Below are positions 50,182-60,343 of a DNA stretch of 64,000 nucleotides, piece after piece. The notes beneath the pieces are model-generated. The model did not search any database, was not told where the DNA came from, and saw only the letters and a program-made list of their open reading frames with translations. The stretch's first letter is position 1. Each line of letters opens with the position of its first letter. The stretch comes from Diphasiastrum complanatum (Eukaryota; Streptophyta; Lycopodiopsida; Lycopodiales; Lycopodiaceae): assembly GCA_029204225.1 (NCBI GenBank), contig CM055102.1, forward strand, positions 24,645,390 to 24,709,389, given 5' to 3'. Both the position numbers and the translations under genes were made by a program.

Positions 50182-50325
50182 TGTTAGAAATCCATAAATC
50201 ATAATATGGATGGACAGACTAGGATTCAAGCCCAGGACCTCCCTCATACCGGATGGGATGCTCTACCACTGAGCTATCCACCCTGTTTGATAGTTCTCTC
50301 TAGAACGTGGATTGATATTCCAACA
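50182..50325 (-). repeat. 144-bp terminal repeat (short LTR-like) containing a tRNA-like sequence
   Basis: On the minus strand it begins TGTTGGAATATC and ends GATTTCTAACA, so it has LTR-type ends. A PPT lies directly before it (CTTGAGGGGGGG at 50326-50337) and a PBS directly after it (50167-50181). No second copy was found in the window. Confidence 0.7.
50211..50283 (-). tRNA. tRNA-like cloverleaf (Pro-CGG-like), probably a pseudo-tRNA or Pol III promoter module
   Basis: The 73-nt minus-strand sequence folds as a full cloverleaf. The acceptor is 7/7 pairs with three G-U pairs. The D stem is GCTC/GAGC. The anticodon stem has one mismatch and an anticodon CGG in the loop TCCGGTA. The T stem is CTGGG/CCTAG, and the discriminator base is A. 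Box A (TAGCTCAGTGG) is a perfect match and box B (GGCTTGAATCC) matches 9 of 11. C at position 33 instead of T, the stem mismatch and the altered T-loop argue against a functional tRNA. No TTTT terminator follows closely. Confidence 0.5.
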
Positions 50326-50441
50326 CCCCCCCTCAAGCCACACTTGGTTGGGGTCCTAGCTGTCACCTGTCCCACAAGTTGGGCCACCTAACCATGGATT
50401 TGACACCATGAATTGCTAGGTCTAACTTGGCTCTAATACCA
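50326..50441 (-). other. PPT, 90-base spacer and variant PBS
   Basis: A PBS TGGTATTAGAGCC (50429-50441) adjoins the F 5' LTR. Only about 90 bases separate it from the PPT at 50326-50337. This spacing is that of a miniature (TRIM-like) internal domain rather than of a coding element. Confidence 0.6.
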
Positions 50442-51085
50442 TGTGAAAAAAGTGGATCTTGAATGGATCTAGATCCCAAATGTTCTGGCTAAGATCTTTG
50501 CACAACAAGCTACAAAAGCTAGAAATGGCAAAGCATCCTAATGCTACCTTTGATACACATGAACTTGACAAAGCATTCAAGAGACAAAATAAACTTATGA
50601 AAGATACTGATGGCAACCAAAAATAGCAGCAAACAGGCCGTGGAACAGTAGCCTGATAGCACCTAAGATCATACACAAGAGCTTGAAGACAATACGCAAA
50701 GCAATGCTCACAATGGAGGAAGAAACTGTGACAATGATCTATTGATCTCTCTCAACGATACAAAAAGTTTTTCCAACCTATTCTCCATGAATTTCAGCCT
50801 AATATAGGTGAGAGGGATGACTCTCTCTCCTCTCTCTAGAACTTAGGACCCAATTTTAGGGCACCAGTAGCCTAAAATAGCCAATTTTGGCCTATATGTC
50901 CAAATAACATGATTTTGGTGTCATTTCAAAGGTCCTGAAGTTTGGAACTTCTTCAATATCAAATATATACTAAAATAAAAGTATCTAGGTCTCTTTCACA
51001 CGTGTGAGAGGTTAGATCCAAAACTATGTACAAAAATTGCCAATTTAGGCCTCAAACTAGCTAGGAAATGTTGACAATTTTCACA
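50442..51085 (-). repeat. 5' LTR of element F (644 bp)
   Basis: On the minus strand it starts TGTGAAAATTGTC at 51085 and ends ...CTTTTTTCACA at 50442, followed by a PBS. The last part matches 46102-46454. It contains a CACACGTGTG palindrome at 50997-51006. Confidence 0.8.
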
Positions 51086-52016
51086 GGCATCATATGCACT
51101 CTCTGAATTTAGATCTGCGCTCAGATTCATTGTTGCCATCATCCAATTTTCGATTTCCACTATTTTTCATTTTTCAAGCTTTTTCACTATTTCCACCATT
51201 TTCGTCATTTTTTCCAACCTTTTCCTTGTTAATAGACCCTAACTACCATTGCTAACATGGCCTCTTCTTCATCCTCCGACGATACTGGCACCAAGTAGGT
51301 CATCACCCGCAAAGTGCCATCTGCCACTCAGATCTGGCCACTACCTTCTGATGCCTTGATTAGACCACGGCTTCAGACGACTGGACCTTTTCTTGAAGCA
51401 ATGGGTTTTTACTCACTGCTTTTCAGTTGTGACATTAACATGGGTCTCGTCTTACATGCTTACGCCACTTGGGATGCACCAAAGTCACGTTTCCACATCC
51501 TGTACCAAGATGCCACGTACAAGGTATGGATTAACATAGATTCCATGGTCACCGTAGGCATAGTGTTCGGTGATCGCCAACCTATATCTCATCGTCAAGC
51601 CAAGGGCTTGATAAAACCTTTCGTAACACAGACTGCACCTGAGATTCCGATCTAGACTAACAATGGGTACTTGATAGAGGCTATCACGGACCCAGTAATC
51701 CAGACGGCTGTACATTTATTGAACAACTTTCTGGTTGTTTCAACATTTCACAAGGATCGCATTCAATCCAAGCTACTCAGTCAAATTGTGGAGTCCTTCT
51801 TGAGATTTCCTAGCCCCACAATAGTGCTATATGATTGGCATACTTTCCTCATCCATGAACTAGCAATCTCCATCAAACATATCAACTGTGACTGTATCAC
51901 AGTAGGCCCCCTGTTGTGTAACTTTGCCTATGCGTTTCTCAAGGCGAGAGTGCGCGGGTTCCACCGCTCAAGCATTTTATCCGCCATCGTGCCTCATACT
52001 AACATGTATGCTCCAT
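51086..52016 (+). repeat. H-type gypsy LTR, right of the F insertion
   Basis: Homologous to about 59290-60343. It carries the unclassified ORF (separate entry) and ends where LTR G begins at 52017. Confidence 0.7.
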
Positions 52017-52039
52017 TGTTGGGGGTATTCCCAACATAG
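51257..52039 (+). pseudogene. Unclassified ORF in the H-type LTR, copy 1
   Basis: One frame of 260 codons from ATG 51257 to a stop at 52037-52039, interrupted only by TAG at 51296-51298 and at 51653-51655. Conserved with copy 2 (59433-60343) are LEAMGFY, DINMGL, HAYATWDAPKS, KPFVTQTAP, NNGYLIEAIT, VIQTA-HLLNNFL and LLSQIVESFL. It has mixed helical character, no zinc finger, no protease or polymerase motif and no membrane segment. I cannot name the family; a plant transposon-associated protein domain is possible. The last codons run into LTR G, so the true C-terminus is probably lost. Confidence 0.6.
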
Positions 52040-52830
52040 AGCAAATAAGGTACTTAAGCCAATAAATGTGTTGCGAGGGCATGGCTTCCTGCACGTATAA
52101 GTCCATGGTCCAATGAGCACACAAGCAAATTGTAAATAAGAAATAATAGACATGGGCCTTATGTAATTAAAATAAAACTTGAGGCCCAAAGTCATTTCAA
52201 ACTTAGAAGTTTACTTTTTAGATTTGGGTCCAACTTTGGACTCACATAAATCTTGTGAGTACTAATGTACTTTTTATGAACCCTTCGATCAAGTTGGGTC
52301 CAAGATGAATGGTTAGGATCATTGTGAATATTAGCCAATAGGATTTGGGACAAGGGCCTTTCCCATTTTATAAAAAGACACCATTTGTACTATATTTGCA
52401 TGCCTAATTGAGAGGAGGAGACTCTACCATTTTGGGAGCTCAAGCATCCTCATTTGCTAATCACTCTTGCTTATGCTATTGTTGTGGATTGTTTGTTAAT
52501 TCCATTTTCCATGCTTTTTGGTTATGCTAATTAAGGTTTCTCCATAAGCAATGATATTGAGCATTTGAGCTAACCTCCATCTCATCTCTCTCACTCTCTC
52601 TCACCCTCTTCCCCTCTCTTCTTCTTCTCTTCTTCTCTTCTCTTTCACCCTCAACCATGATGAATGCTAGTGTAGTGGAGTAGAGTTAACGGTGGGTAGT
52701 GTTAGTGGTGAGTAGAGTTAAGGGAGAAAGTAGAGAACTATCTAAAAGTAGCATCTATTCATAGTTAGGCACCTATCCAGTGTTCTAACCCTTGTTGACA
52801 GACGGGAGGGCTATAATACACAAGATCATC
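52017..52830 (+). repeat. LTR G, copy 1
   Basis: It begins TGTTGGGGGTATTCCCAACA, a short hairpin, at 52017 and is about 90-95% identical to 60344-61125. A TATA-like TTTATAAAAAG is near 52369. A long CT-rich tract (52575-52650) follows. The exact 3' end is uncertain; homology continues into the gag start. Confidence 0.8.
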
Positions 52831-52900
52831 GACCCTACATCCATCTACCGCATCCACCTCCGCACACCATGTAGTCACTGACACGACGGCCAACAAGAGA

Positions 52901-53345
52901 ATGTGTGGCACTGTCCCCTCTTCTTCGTCTCCTCCTACTACCAGATGTCGCACCACCACCACCACCAATTCTATTTCCACCACTACCACAGCTTCTTCTG
53001 TTCAACCTTCTATTGCTACTTCTATTTTTGTTCCTCTTCCAACCACACAAATCGCCTCTGTAGTTGTTTCTTCTCCTACAACCCCTTCCATCACCATTGT
53101 CATCCATTCCTCTTATTTCCACAACCATCCCTCTTCAGTTCAATCACGCCGATTGACAACTCTCTCCCGACACCCTGGCATGGATGCAGGTCATCAATTT
53201 TACACCGCCGTGCCAGGGTACATTACCACCTTCTTCTTTCTCTGTCCTCTACACCACTCTCCAGTTCCCCTCTGTTCCTCCCATTCTTTCGTTTGGACAA
53301 ACTACTATCTCTATCACCGTTGATGCTTTCCTCACACCCCCCACC
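52901..53345 (+). pseudogene. N-terminal gag fragment of G-type gypsy, copy 1
   Basis: It starts MCGTVPSSSSPPTT and is Thr/Ser-rich, matching 61217-61453. A frame change near 53150 continues with MQVINFTPP and LYTTLQFPSVPPIL. It stops abruptly at about 53345, where the leader of element H begins. Confidence 0.7.
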
Positions 53346-54372
53346 TACATTTTGGAGGGAAAAAGAGTCAGATTTTTCATCAGATTTTGTTTTCTCCAAA
53401 ACTAGTGAGAGATAACTCTCGCATAACTGGCAGCAGCTCCAGGGTACTTTTCCAGACCTACATAGAAGCCTGCGAGAGTAATTCCAAGCAGATTGCAAAA
53501 ATTAGAGAAAAAATCATAAAAAATCAAAAAATCCTTGTAAAAATCCAAAAAAATACAAATCTTCACCAGAACTCTCGCAGAGCCCTCTAAAGTTCCATCT
53601 CAGTGAGACCAGGACACAGAGAAGCTTGCAAGAGTTAGTTCACTGTCTAAGTGCCTGTGTGAGAGTTCCCAGTGAAAAATGAGAAAACATCAGAGAACCC
53701 TCACAGACACTAAAATTTTCAGTTCTAGTGGGAAAGAACCCTCGCAGACACTAAAATTTTCAGTTCTAGTGGGAAAGAACCCTCGCAGAGAATTTTGAAG
53801 TTCCATCTCAGTGAGACCAGGACACAAAAGAGTCTGCAAGAGTTAGTTTGATTCTAGTGAGCCATAAAACTGGGTTCAAGTGCTAAAAAAATCACTAAAA
53901 AGTGAAGATCCAGCAGATCCTTTCAGAGAGAACTCTCGCAGACCATCTCAATCGATCCAAAATTTCAATTTCCATTAGTGAAGAAGCCAACGAGAGTTAG
54001 TACTGAGTATTGGTGAAGATCAAGCCAAATTAGTGGTTTTGAACCCTCGCACACAGTGAAATTTTCACTTTTTGCGAGAGTTAACTCTTGTAGAGATTTT
54101 GAGAGTCAGATCCAGGCCAAATTCATTTCTTGTGATCCTTGCGAGAGTAACTTCCCAGTAATATGAGAGATATCAAGGTTTCTTGTCTCCAAAACAGCTA
54201 AAGAACCCTCGCACGGCCAACCCTCGCACTAGAGAACCTCACAGACTACATCAGTGGAAAGATCTACACCATATATTTTCACTTCCGGCCAATCAAACTG
54301 ATCAGATCCTTAAGATCCAAGGTACATTCCATTGTACAAGCAAGAGCCAACTATTTTTTATCCCATCATCAG
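53346..54372 (+). other. Leader of gypsy element H with repeated CTCGCA words
   Basis: Non-coding. About a dozen occurrences of (A/C)CCTCGCAGA-type words or their complement GCGAGAGTTA. A perfect 41-bp tandem pair lies near 53697-53778 (CACTAAAATTTTCAGTTCTA). A separate diverged pair lies at 53591-53640 and 53801-53850 (CATCTCAGTGAGACCAGGAC). Confidence 0.7.
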
Positions 54373-55626
54373 ATGAATCTGAGATCTAGACGATCAGTAG
54401 CAAGAAGAACAACAAATCAAGCACCACACCTTCCCATATTAGCAGTTGCGCAACAAGAGGCAAAATCGGAACCAGTGCCAATGGATCCAATGGGTCAACC
54501 CATACCTCTCACTCCCTTGCAAGCAGTACGGAGGGCACCTCGGATAGAGATATCAAAATACGACGGATCATCAGATCCTATCCGCTTCCTTCAGAACTAC
54601 GAGAAAGCTTGTGAAATCTACGACAAACGGACACCTGCAGAGAAGTTGATGCTATTTTCCATGTCACTAGTAGCGGTGGCTCAAGATTGGTTTTTCAATC
54701 TGTCAGAGGAAGAAAAATCCACTTGGGAAGTAGTTAAAGCGGCTCTCATCACGCGCTTTAAACCAAGGAAGTTCCTAGAAGACCCGTTTCTCCTGCTGAG
54801 CAAGGTCAAGATGGAAAAAAGGGAAAGGGTTAGGGACTATATTGAGCGGGTCAAACATCTACGATCTGACTGCAGTGCAGTCCTAACTCTCGATTATGTG
54901 GTGATCATGTGGTTCCTTGCGGAGTTACCACGTAGCATCAGGAGAGAACTTAAACGACGGGAGCAATACACTACTCTGTAAGAAGCTATGGAGGATGTCA
55001 TCAAGGAAGAGGATGAGGGATCAGACGATGAATATCCATCAATCCATACTCCTCCTCCCTTGATAGCATCCTCATCATCAACTGCTTCCACTCTATCCAC
55101 AGAACTGTTGATGGAACAAATGACAAAAATACACAAACAACAGATGGAGCAGCTTACGGCACAGTTTGATCAGAAACTGAAGGCCTTACAAGGAGCTGTA
55201 GCAACAATGCCAAACCTACCGGAACAAAACCAGCTACAATATCCACGACGCTAAAATCCAGAGATGCCAGTACCACCTCAGCCTGAGCAGCAGCAGTGGT
55301 ATGGACCGAATAAATCATATATGGATGCTGCCATAAATGAATATATTGTGGCCTATGTAGCTCAAACTCAACGTCAAGGCGGAAGAAATTACGGCTGCTA
55401 CGGATGTGGCGAAGGACACAGAATTGCTGAATGTCCTTACAAGGGACAATGTATGTTCTTCTGTCGAGAATGTGGTTATGGACACTGCTACAAGAATTTT
55501 CCATTGAGACCTTGGACTAGCGCGCCATTGAATTTCATTGCAATACAACGAGCAACAGTTCCAATAGGGATGCCACCGGAAAGGCAACATTTCCATGCCC
55601 CTGTGTTAGCCATTATGCGAGCATAG
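54373..55626 (+). pseudogene. gypsy gag, element H
   Basis: One frame from ATG 54373 to a TAG at 55624, broken only by TAA at 54979-54981 and TAA at 55252-55254 (Gln-codon C-to-T type). The retrotransposon Gag domain covers codons about 55-200 (ISKYDGSSDPIRFLQNYE, AQDWFFNL, FKPRKF, RVRDYIERVKHLR). An acidic hinge and a helical Gln-rich segment follow. The knuckle region has CYGCGEGHRIAEC (a C-x2-C-x3-H-x4-C spacing) and CRECGYGHCYKNF. No frameshift is seen across 1.25 kb. Confidence 0.85.
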
Positions 55627-56759
55627 AAGAGGAAGGAAGTGGCTCCCTCACCACATCGGTCACTAATGACCAACCCTCAACTTCAGTGCCATATCCGAAT
55701 GTGAGGGAAGAAAGGAGACAATACCAGAAGATACAACACTGGGTATAGAGAGCACAAGCGGAGGAAAAAGAGCAAGAAAGGGACAACCCTATGGAACCTC
55801 CTATTGATGACGACCAGGAACCACGAATGGGCTCACCATTGCGCATAGACCAGAATGATCGATTGCATCATCATGAACCACCTTTGCACATGGTGGAGCC
55901 CGAGGAACTGCACACCAAAAGGCTCACAAGCCTACTGGCAAGCCGTGTTAGTTTAACCCTCGAAAAATTACTGCGGATTGCACCACAAGCTAAATGCCTT
56001 TTGGCTGAATGGGCCAAAACGGACGCGGAGCCAGTAGCGCCTGAGCGAGCCCATATATCGTATGGGCTACGAAGAGACTAGTAACGTCCTCCACATTGGG
56101 ATAGCATGGGAGAGTGAGGAACACAACATCACCCTGCCAATCAAACACAAGAGATTCGAGGACGAGGCAGCAGTAGTAGATGGAGGATCAGGTGTCAACT
56201 TGATATCCACTACTTTGTACCAAAAGGGGGTTCACAGGGATTGAAGCCAGCAAGATTTGCCATCAAGCTAACGGATCAATCTTGTGTAAAACCGAAGGGT
56301 GTGGTTGTCACATCCTTGTAAAAATAACAGCCATGCAGTTTGTGATCACCTTTGTAGTAATGGATATACCTGAATCTCCATCTGCATATTGTGTTTTACT
56401 GGAAAGACCATGGTTGAGGACTGCGCAAGTAGTACACAACTGGGGTACGGGAAAACTCACCTTTGAGAACAAAGAGTAGGCTGTAAAGGTCGATCCAACC
56501 ACATGGGCGATGAACCCACTTGCACCCAAGGCTGATGACAGATCATCCACGACATATTACATGATAGATCGCCCAAGGCAAGCCAAGGGTGGTCACTACG
56601 ATTCAGAGATGGATGTCATGAGATAGACGAATGCATTAGCAACGATTGACTGCCAAGCATGTCAATACGAAGCAGATCCTGAACCCAACACATCTTCACC
56701 CAAGTGTCACACCATGGACACACCAATTACATTTGGAGTTAATATGATACACACAAAAA
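55627..56759 (+). pseudogene. gypsy protease region, element H; RT deleted
   Basis: Frames here encode a linker (TKRLTSLLASRVSLTLEKLL), then a retropepsin-like domain with VVDGGSGVNLIS (about 56173, DGG where D-S/T-G is usual), VVMDIPESPSAYCVLLERPWL and NWGTGKLTFENKE to 56477. A non-catalytic segment continues to about 56760, where RNase H sequence starts. The whole reverse transcriptase palm (YxDD box) is missing. Confidence 0.75.
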
Positions 56760-58291
56760 GGATTTTTCGATTCGATTTGCAAGCCGACAACTCAGTGATA
56801 CAGAAATGAATTATTCAACCATAGAGAGGGAAGCATCGATGATGATATATGCGGTTAATAAGTTTCGGCACTACCTAATGGCTACTTCTGTTGTTAGAGT
56901 TTGATTTTTGGATAGTAGTTTGCAAGGGAAAACAACACTACATGGCAGATCATGTGTCGCATATCAAAGGGAAGGAGGTTGCACTCCAACCCGACCATGA
57001 GCTGGCCGATGCTGTCTTATTTTATGTAGACACCATACCGGAATGGGCTGCCGACATGGTTGAATATCTAATGAGGGGCCAACCAGACAAATCACTACCA
57101 AAGGTGGATCAGCGGAGATTAGTCTTGAAATCTAGACCTTATCAGCTGATTGTTGGCCAATTGTACTGAAGAGGACCAGATGGGATTTTTCGGTGGTGTA
57201 TTCTTTCTCATGAGGCCACCCAGATCCTTTCACTTTCACATGAAGGCATGGATGGAGGGCATTTTGCATCCGACATTACAGTCTGCAAGATCTTACAATC
57301 AGGATGCTGGTGGCCAACGATTCATAAGGATATGAAAGAATACCTAATAAAATGCAATGTGTGCCAAAGGGCAAGGAGACCGACGAGATTGAATTATGAC
57401 CTTCTGCACCCGGTCTTAGCCCAAGCACCATTTGAAAAGTGGGGATTGGATTACATTGGTCCAATTCACCCTACACCAAGAAGTACCCAAGCTTGATACA
57501 TAATCGTGGCCACTGACTACCTCACCAAGTGGGTCGAAGCCAAGGCAATAAGAGTAGCTGATGCTAGGACCACTGCCAAATTTCTCTATGAAAATATCAT
57601 TGTGCGCTTTGGGTGCCCGGTGGAGATAGTAAGCAATCGCGGGAGTCATTTCATCAATGAGACCATCAAGGTCCTGTTGGAGGAATTCTTTGTGATTCAT
57701 AGAACCAGTACGCCTTATTATCCTCGTGGTAATGGGCAAGCAGGATCATCCAATAAGATCCTGTGTAGCATGCTCCAAAAAACAGTTGAAGCTAGCAGAT
57801 TGGATTGGGAACACAAGTTGCATGCTGCTTTGTGGTCATTCAGGACAGCATATAAGGGAAGCATTGATCAAACGCCATTCCAATTGGTATATGGTCAGGA
57901 TGCTGTAATGCCAGTAGAATTTTTAGTCCCTTCATTAATGATTGCCACAACGCAACGTCTTGATGAATCCAGATCTCTACAATTACGCCACGAAGCTCTG
58001 CATAAGCTCTGTGAAACACGCTTACTAGTTGTGCATGCACTGGCAACTGAAAAGAAAGGACGCAAAACATGGCACGATCGCAGATTACAAAAGAAAGATC
58101 TTCATTCCAAAGATCTAGTCCTGATGTATAAAACCAAGGCGATCAAGAGGAAATTAAAGTTCACAAACAAAGGTCTTTATCGGATCAAAGAAATTCTTAA
58201 TCATGGAGCCATGAATCTGGAGAAGCTAGATGGGACACCTTTCAATACACCCATCAACGGTAGCCGGTTACACAAGTACTGGCCACCGTAG
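56760..58291 (+). pseudogene. gypsy RNase H (partial)-integrase, element H
   Basis: A partial RNase H C-terminus (EFDFWIVVCKGKQHYMADHVSHI at 56890 onward) is followed by the integrase HHCC zinc module (HEGMDGGHF ... CNVCQRARRP, 57240-57385). The core (WGLDYIGPI, ATDYLTKWVEAKA) and a GPF-like C-terminal domain ending HKYWPP at 58291 follow. TGA at 57167-57169 and TGA at 57494-57496 match CGA-to-TGA changes. The second catalytic Asp reads SNRGSHF and the third catalytic Glu reads NGQAGSSNK, so two of the three DDE residues are lost. The frame is otherwise long and clean. Confidence 0.87.
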
Positions 58292-58304
58292 TGAGACAAA
58301 TTCA

Positions 58305-58318
58305 GGTTGGTGGTGGCA
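58305..58318 (+). other. Polypurine tract, element H
   Basis: A purine-rich GGTTGGTGGTGGCA-type tract after the integrase stop that adjoins TGTTACAAAAAG. Confidence 0.6.
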
Positions 58319-59432
58319 TGTTACAAAAAGTTTTTTTGCTAGGCCATCACAACTAGATTCATGAATCAAGCCAGATCAAACTAGATCCATCAAAATTCAA
58401 TCAGATCAAGCGAGATCAGAGAAGATCCAACAAGATCCAAGAGAGATCCAAATCCAGATAGGATTGAGAGGGAAGCAAATCATCAGATTACACCAATAAG
58501 GCCCCAAACTGTAGATCAGAGACCCCAATCTCAATATCCATGGCAAAATAAGGGCAAAATTCACCAAAACTGATGGATCTGCTACCAAGTATGCATCAGA
58601 ACTTCCAAAGAGTTATCAACAGTCAGATCTAACATGGATGTTGCAGATTACCAGTTTTCAAAAGTTAAAAATAAGAGAATCTCAAGATCTCGTTAAAAAA
58701 ACACTCTAAAAGAGCACTTTTCTCATGATGTTTGGAGATCCCCTAGGAGATAGCTCTTGAAACTTGGACAGTCATTAGATCTGAGATGCATCTATGAAAA
58801 TCTCTGCGAGAGTTATTGATCAAAAAAACATCATTTTTTAGTGTGTGTATTTTCAGAACCTTCATAGAGCATCAAGATCATCAAACCAACCTTTGCAAGG
58901 GGCATAAATGGAATCAGAACAGTGAAATTAGCCTGCCTACATGGTCTGATCTTGAAAATCCAACCACAGGAGCAAGTTGTGCGAGCATTCACTTCCTGCG
59001 AGGATTGAACCCTCACAGACTGTCTAAACCCTCGCAAAACCTTTGCAGGACAGCCAAATCACCTTCCGAACTCTCGCATACTTCTTTGAGGTCTTAGAAA
59101 TTTGCGAAGAAGGTCCCTGCCAAAATTTGGGTGGCATTGAACAAGGGAAAGTGGATTTCACCTAATACGCACTCTAAATTCCGTTATATAAGGGCTGAAT
59201 TCGAGTCATTTGTCACATTTCCTAGTGAAGCTCTGTTCAAATTTCAACCAAATTTTCCAAGTTCTCCGAATGCGACCAAACTTCATACAAGCTATCATCT
59301 ACATACTCTAAATCCAGATCTGCACTCTGAACTATTGCTACTACCATCCAACCCTTGTTATCCATTGTTTCTAATTTTTTACCTTTTCCACCATTTTTTC
59401 TACTTTTTCGCACTTTAACTATCACGGCTAAC
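58319..59432 (+). repeat. 3' LTR of element H (U3 and promoter part)
   Basis: It starts TGTTACAAAAAG after the PPT. It contains CTCGCA words (58980-59090) as in the leader. A TATA-like TTATATAAGGG at about 59182 lies inside the part shared with 45880-46101. The unclassified ORF copy 2 begins at 59433, apparently still within the repeated LTR block. Confidence 0.65.
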
Positions 59433-60343
59433 ATGGCCTCCTCATCTTATGACAACTCTGGCACCAAACAGGTGATCCAACGAGAAATACCATCAGCCAC
59501 CTAGATTTGGCCCTTGCCTTCTGATGTCTTGACTAAACCCTGGCTTCAGATTGTTGGCTCACTTCTTGAAGCAATGGGTTTTTACCTGGCTCTTTTCAGC
59601 TCTGACATTAACATGGGCCTCACCTTTCACGCTTACGCCACCTGGGATGCGCCGAAGTCGTGTTTCCACTTCCTGTACCCAAAGTTGCTGAGGACTAGTC
59701 GCATAAGGCACTTTTGCCTCGAGAAGTGCACAGGCAAAGTTACACAGCAAGGGGCCTGCTATGATACGCTCATGTGTGTTGGGTTTGATGGAGATTGTTA
59801 GTTCGTGGATGAGGAAGGCATGCCAGTCGTATGGCACAACTGTAGGGCCAGGAAATCCTAGGAAAGACTCCACAATCTGACTCAGCAGCGTGGACTGGAT
59901 TCTGTCCTTGCAAAATGTTGAAACAGCCAGAAAGTTGTTCAACAAATGTGCAGCCGTCTGAATGACTGGTTCCGTGATAGCCTCTATCAAGTACCCGTTG
60001 TTAGTTTGGATCGGAATTTTTGGTGCAGTCTGGGTGACGAAAGGTTTTATCAGGGCTTTTTCCTGATGATGAGAGATGGGCTAGCGGTCACTGGACATAA
60101 TGCCGACTATAACCATCAAGTCCACGTTAATGCATACCTTGTACGTGTTGCACCCTGGATGGGCGGAATGTGGCACCCCAATGGACAAGATCACGCTCAA
60201 TAACTGCAATTGGCCAAAAATCAACTCCGAGCATGGCTGGGCACCCCCCCTCCCCACCTCTCCATCAAAGCTTGTCGAGGGAGCGCTCCCTTTACTGATT
60301 GGCCGAGTGCCGAAGGACCGACATTACTTTAGACCGTGGGTCC
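59433..60343 (+). pseudogene. Unclassified ORF, copy 2, with internal inversion
   Basis: It starts at ATG 59433 like copy 1, with TAG at 59502-59504. It matches copy 1 through HAYATWDAPKS up to about 59683. From 59684 to about 60150 the sequence is inverted: the continuation (KPFVTQTAP, NGYLIEAIT, HLLNNFL, LLSQIVESFLG) is on the minus strand at 59990-59700. Plus-strand sequence then resumes and runs to LTR G at 60344. Confidence 0.7.

Larger units (their letters stand above)
46102..51085 (-). mobile_element. copia element F (composite, inserted in an H-type gypsy LTR)
   Basis: The outer ends are TGTGAAAA...TTTTCACA. The flanks GCCAT (46097-46101) and GGCAT (51086-51090) differ at one base and look like a 5-bp target duplication. 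The flanking gypsy LTR aligns continuously across the insertion (46080-46101 with 51086 onward, compared with 59260-59320). Internal parts from the right: 5' LTR, variant PBS, a 144-bp terminal repeat with a tRNA-like sequence, leader, gag, protease, integrase, start of RT, deletion, truncated 3' LTR. Confidence 0.8.

Noticed and set aside
52765-53498. Minus-strand Arg/Gly-rich frames opposite the G gag start
   Set aside because: Shadows of the Thr/Ser-rich plus-strand gag N-terminus; the same shadow appears at 61363-61151.
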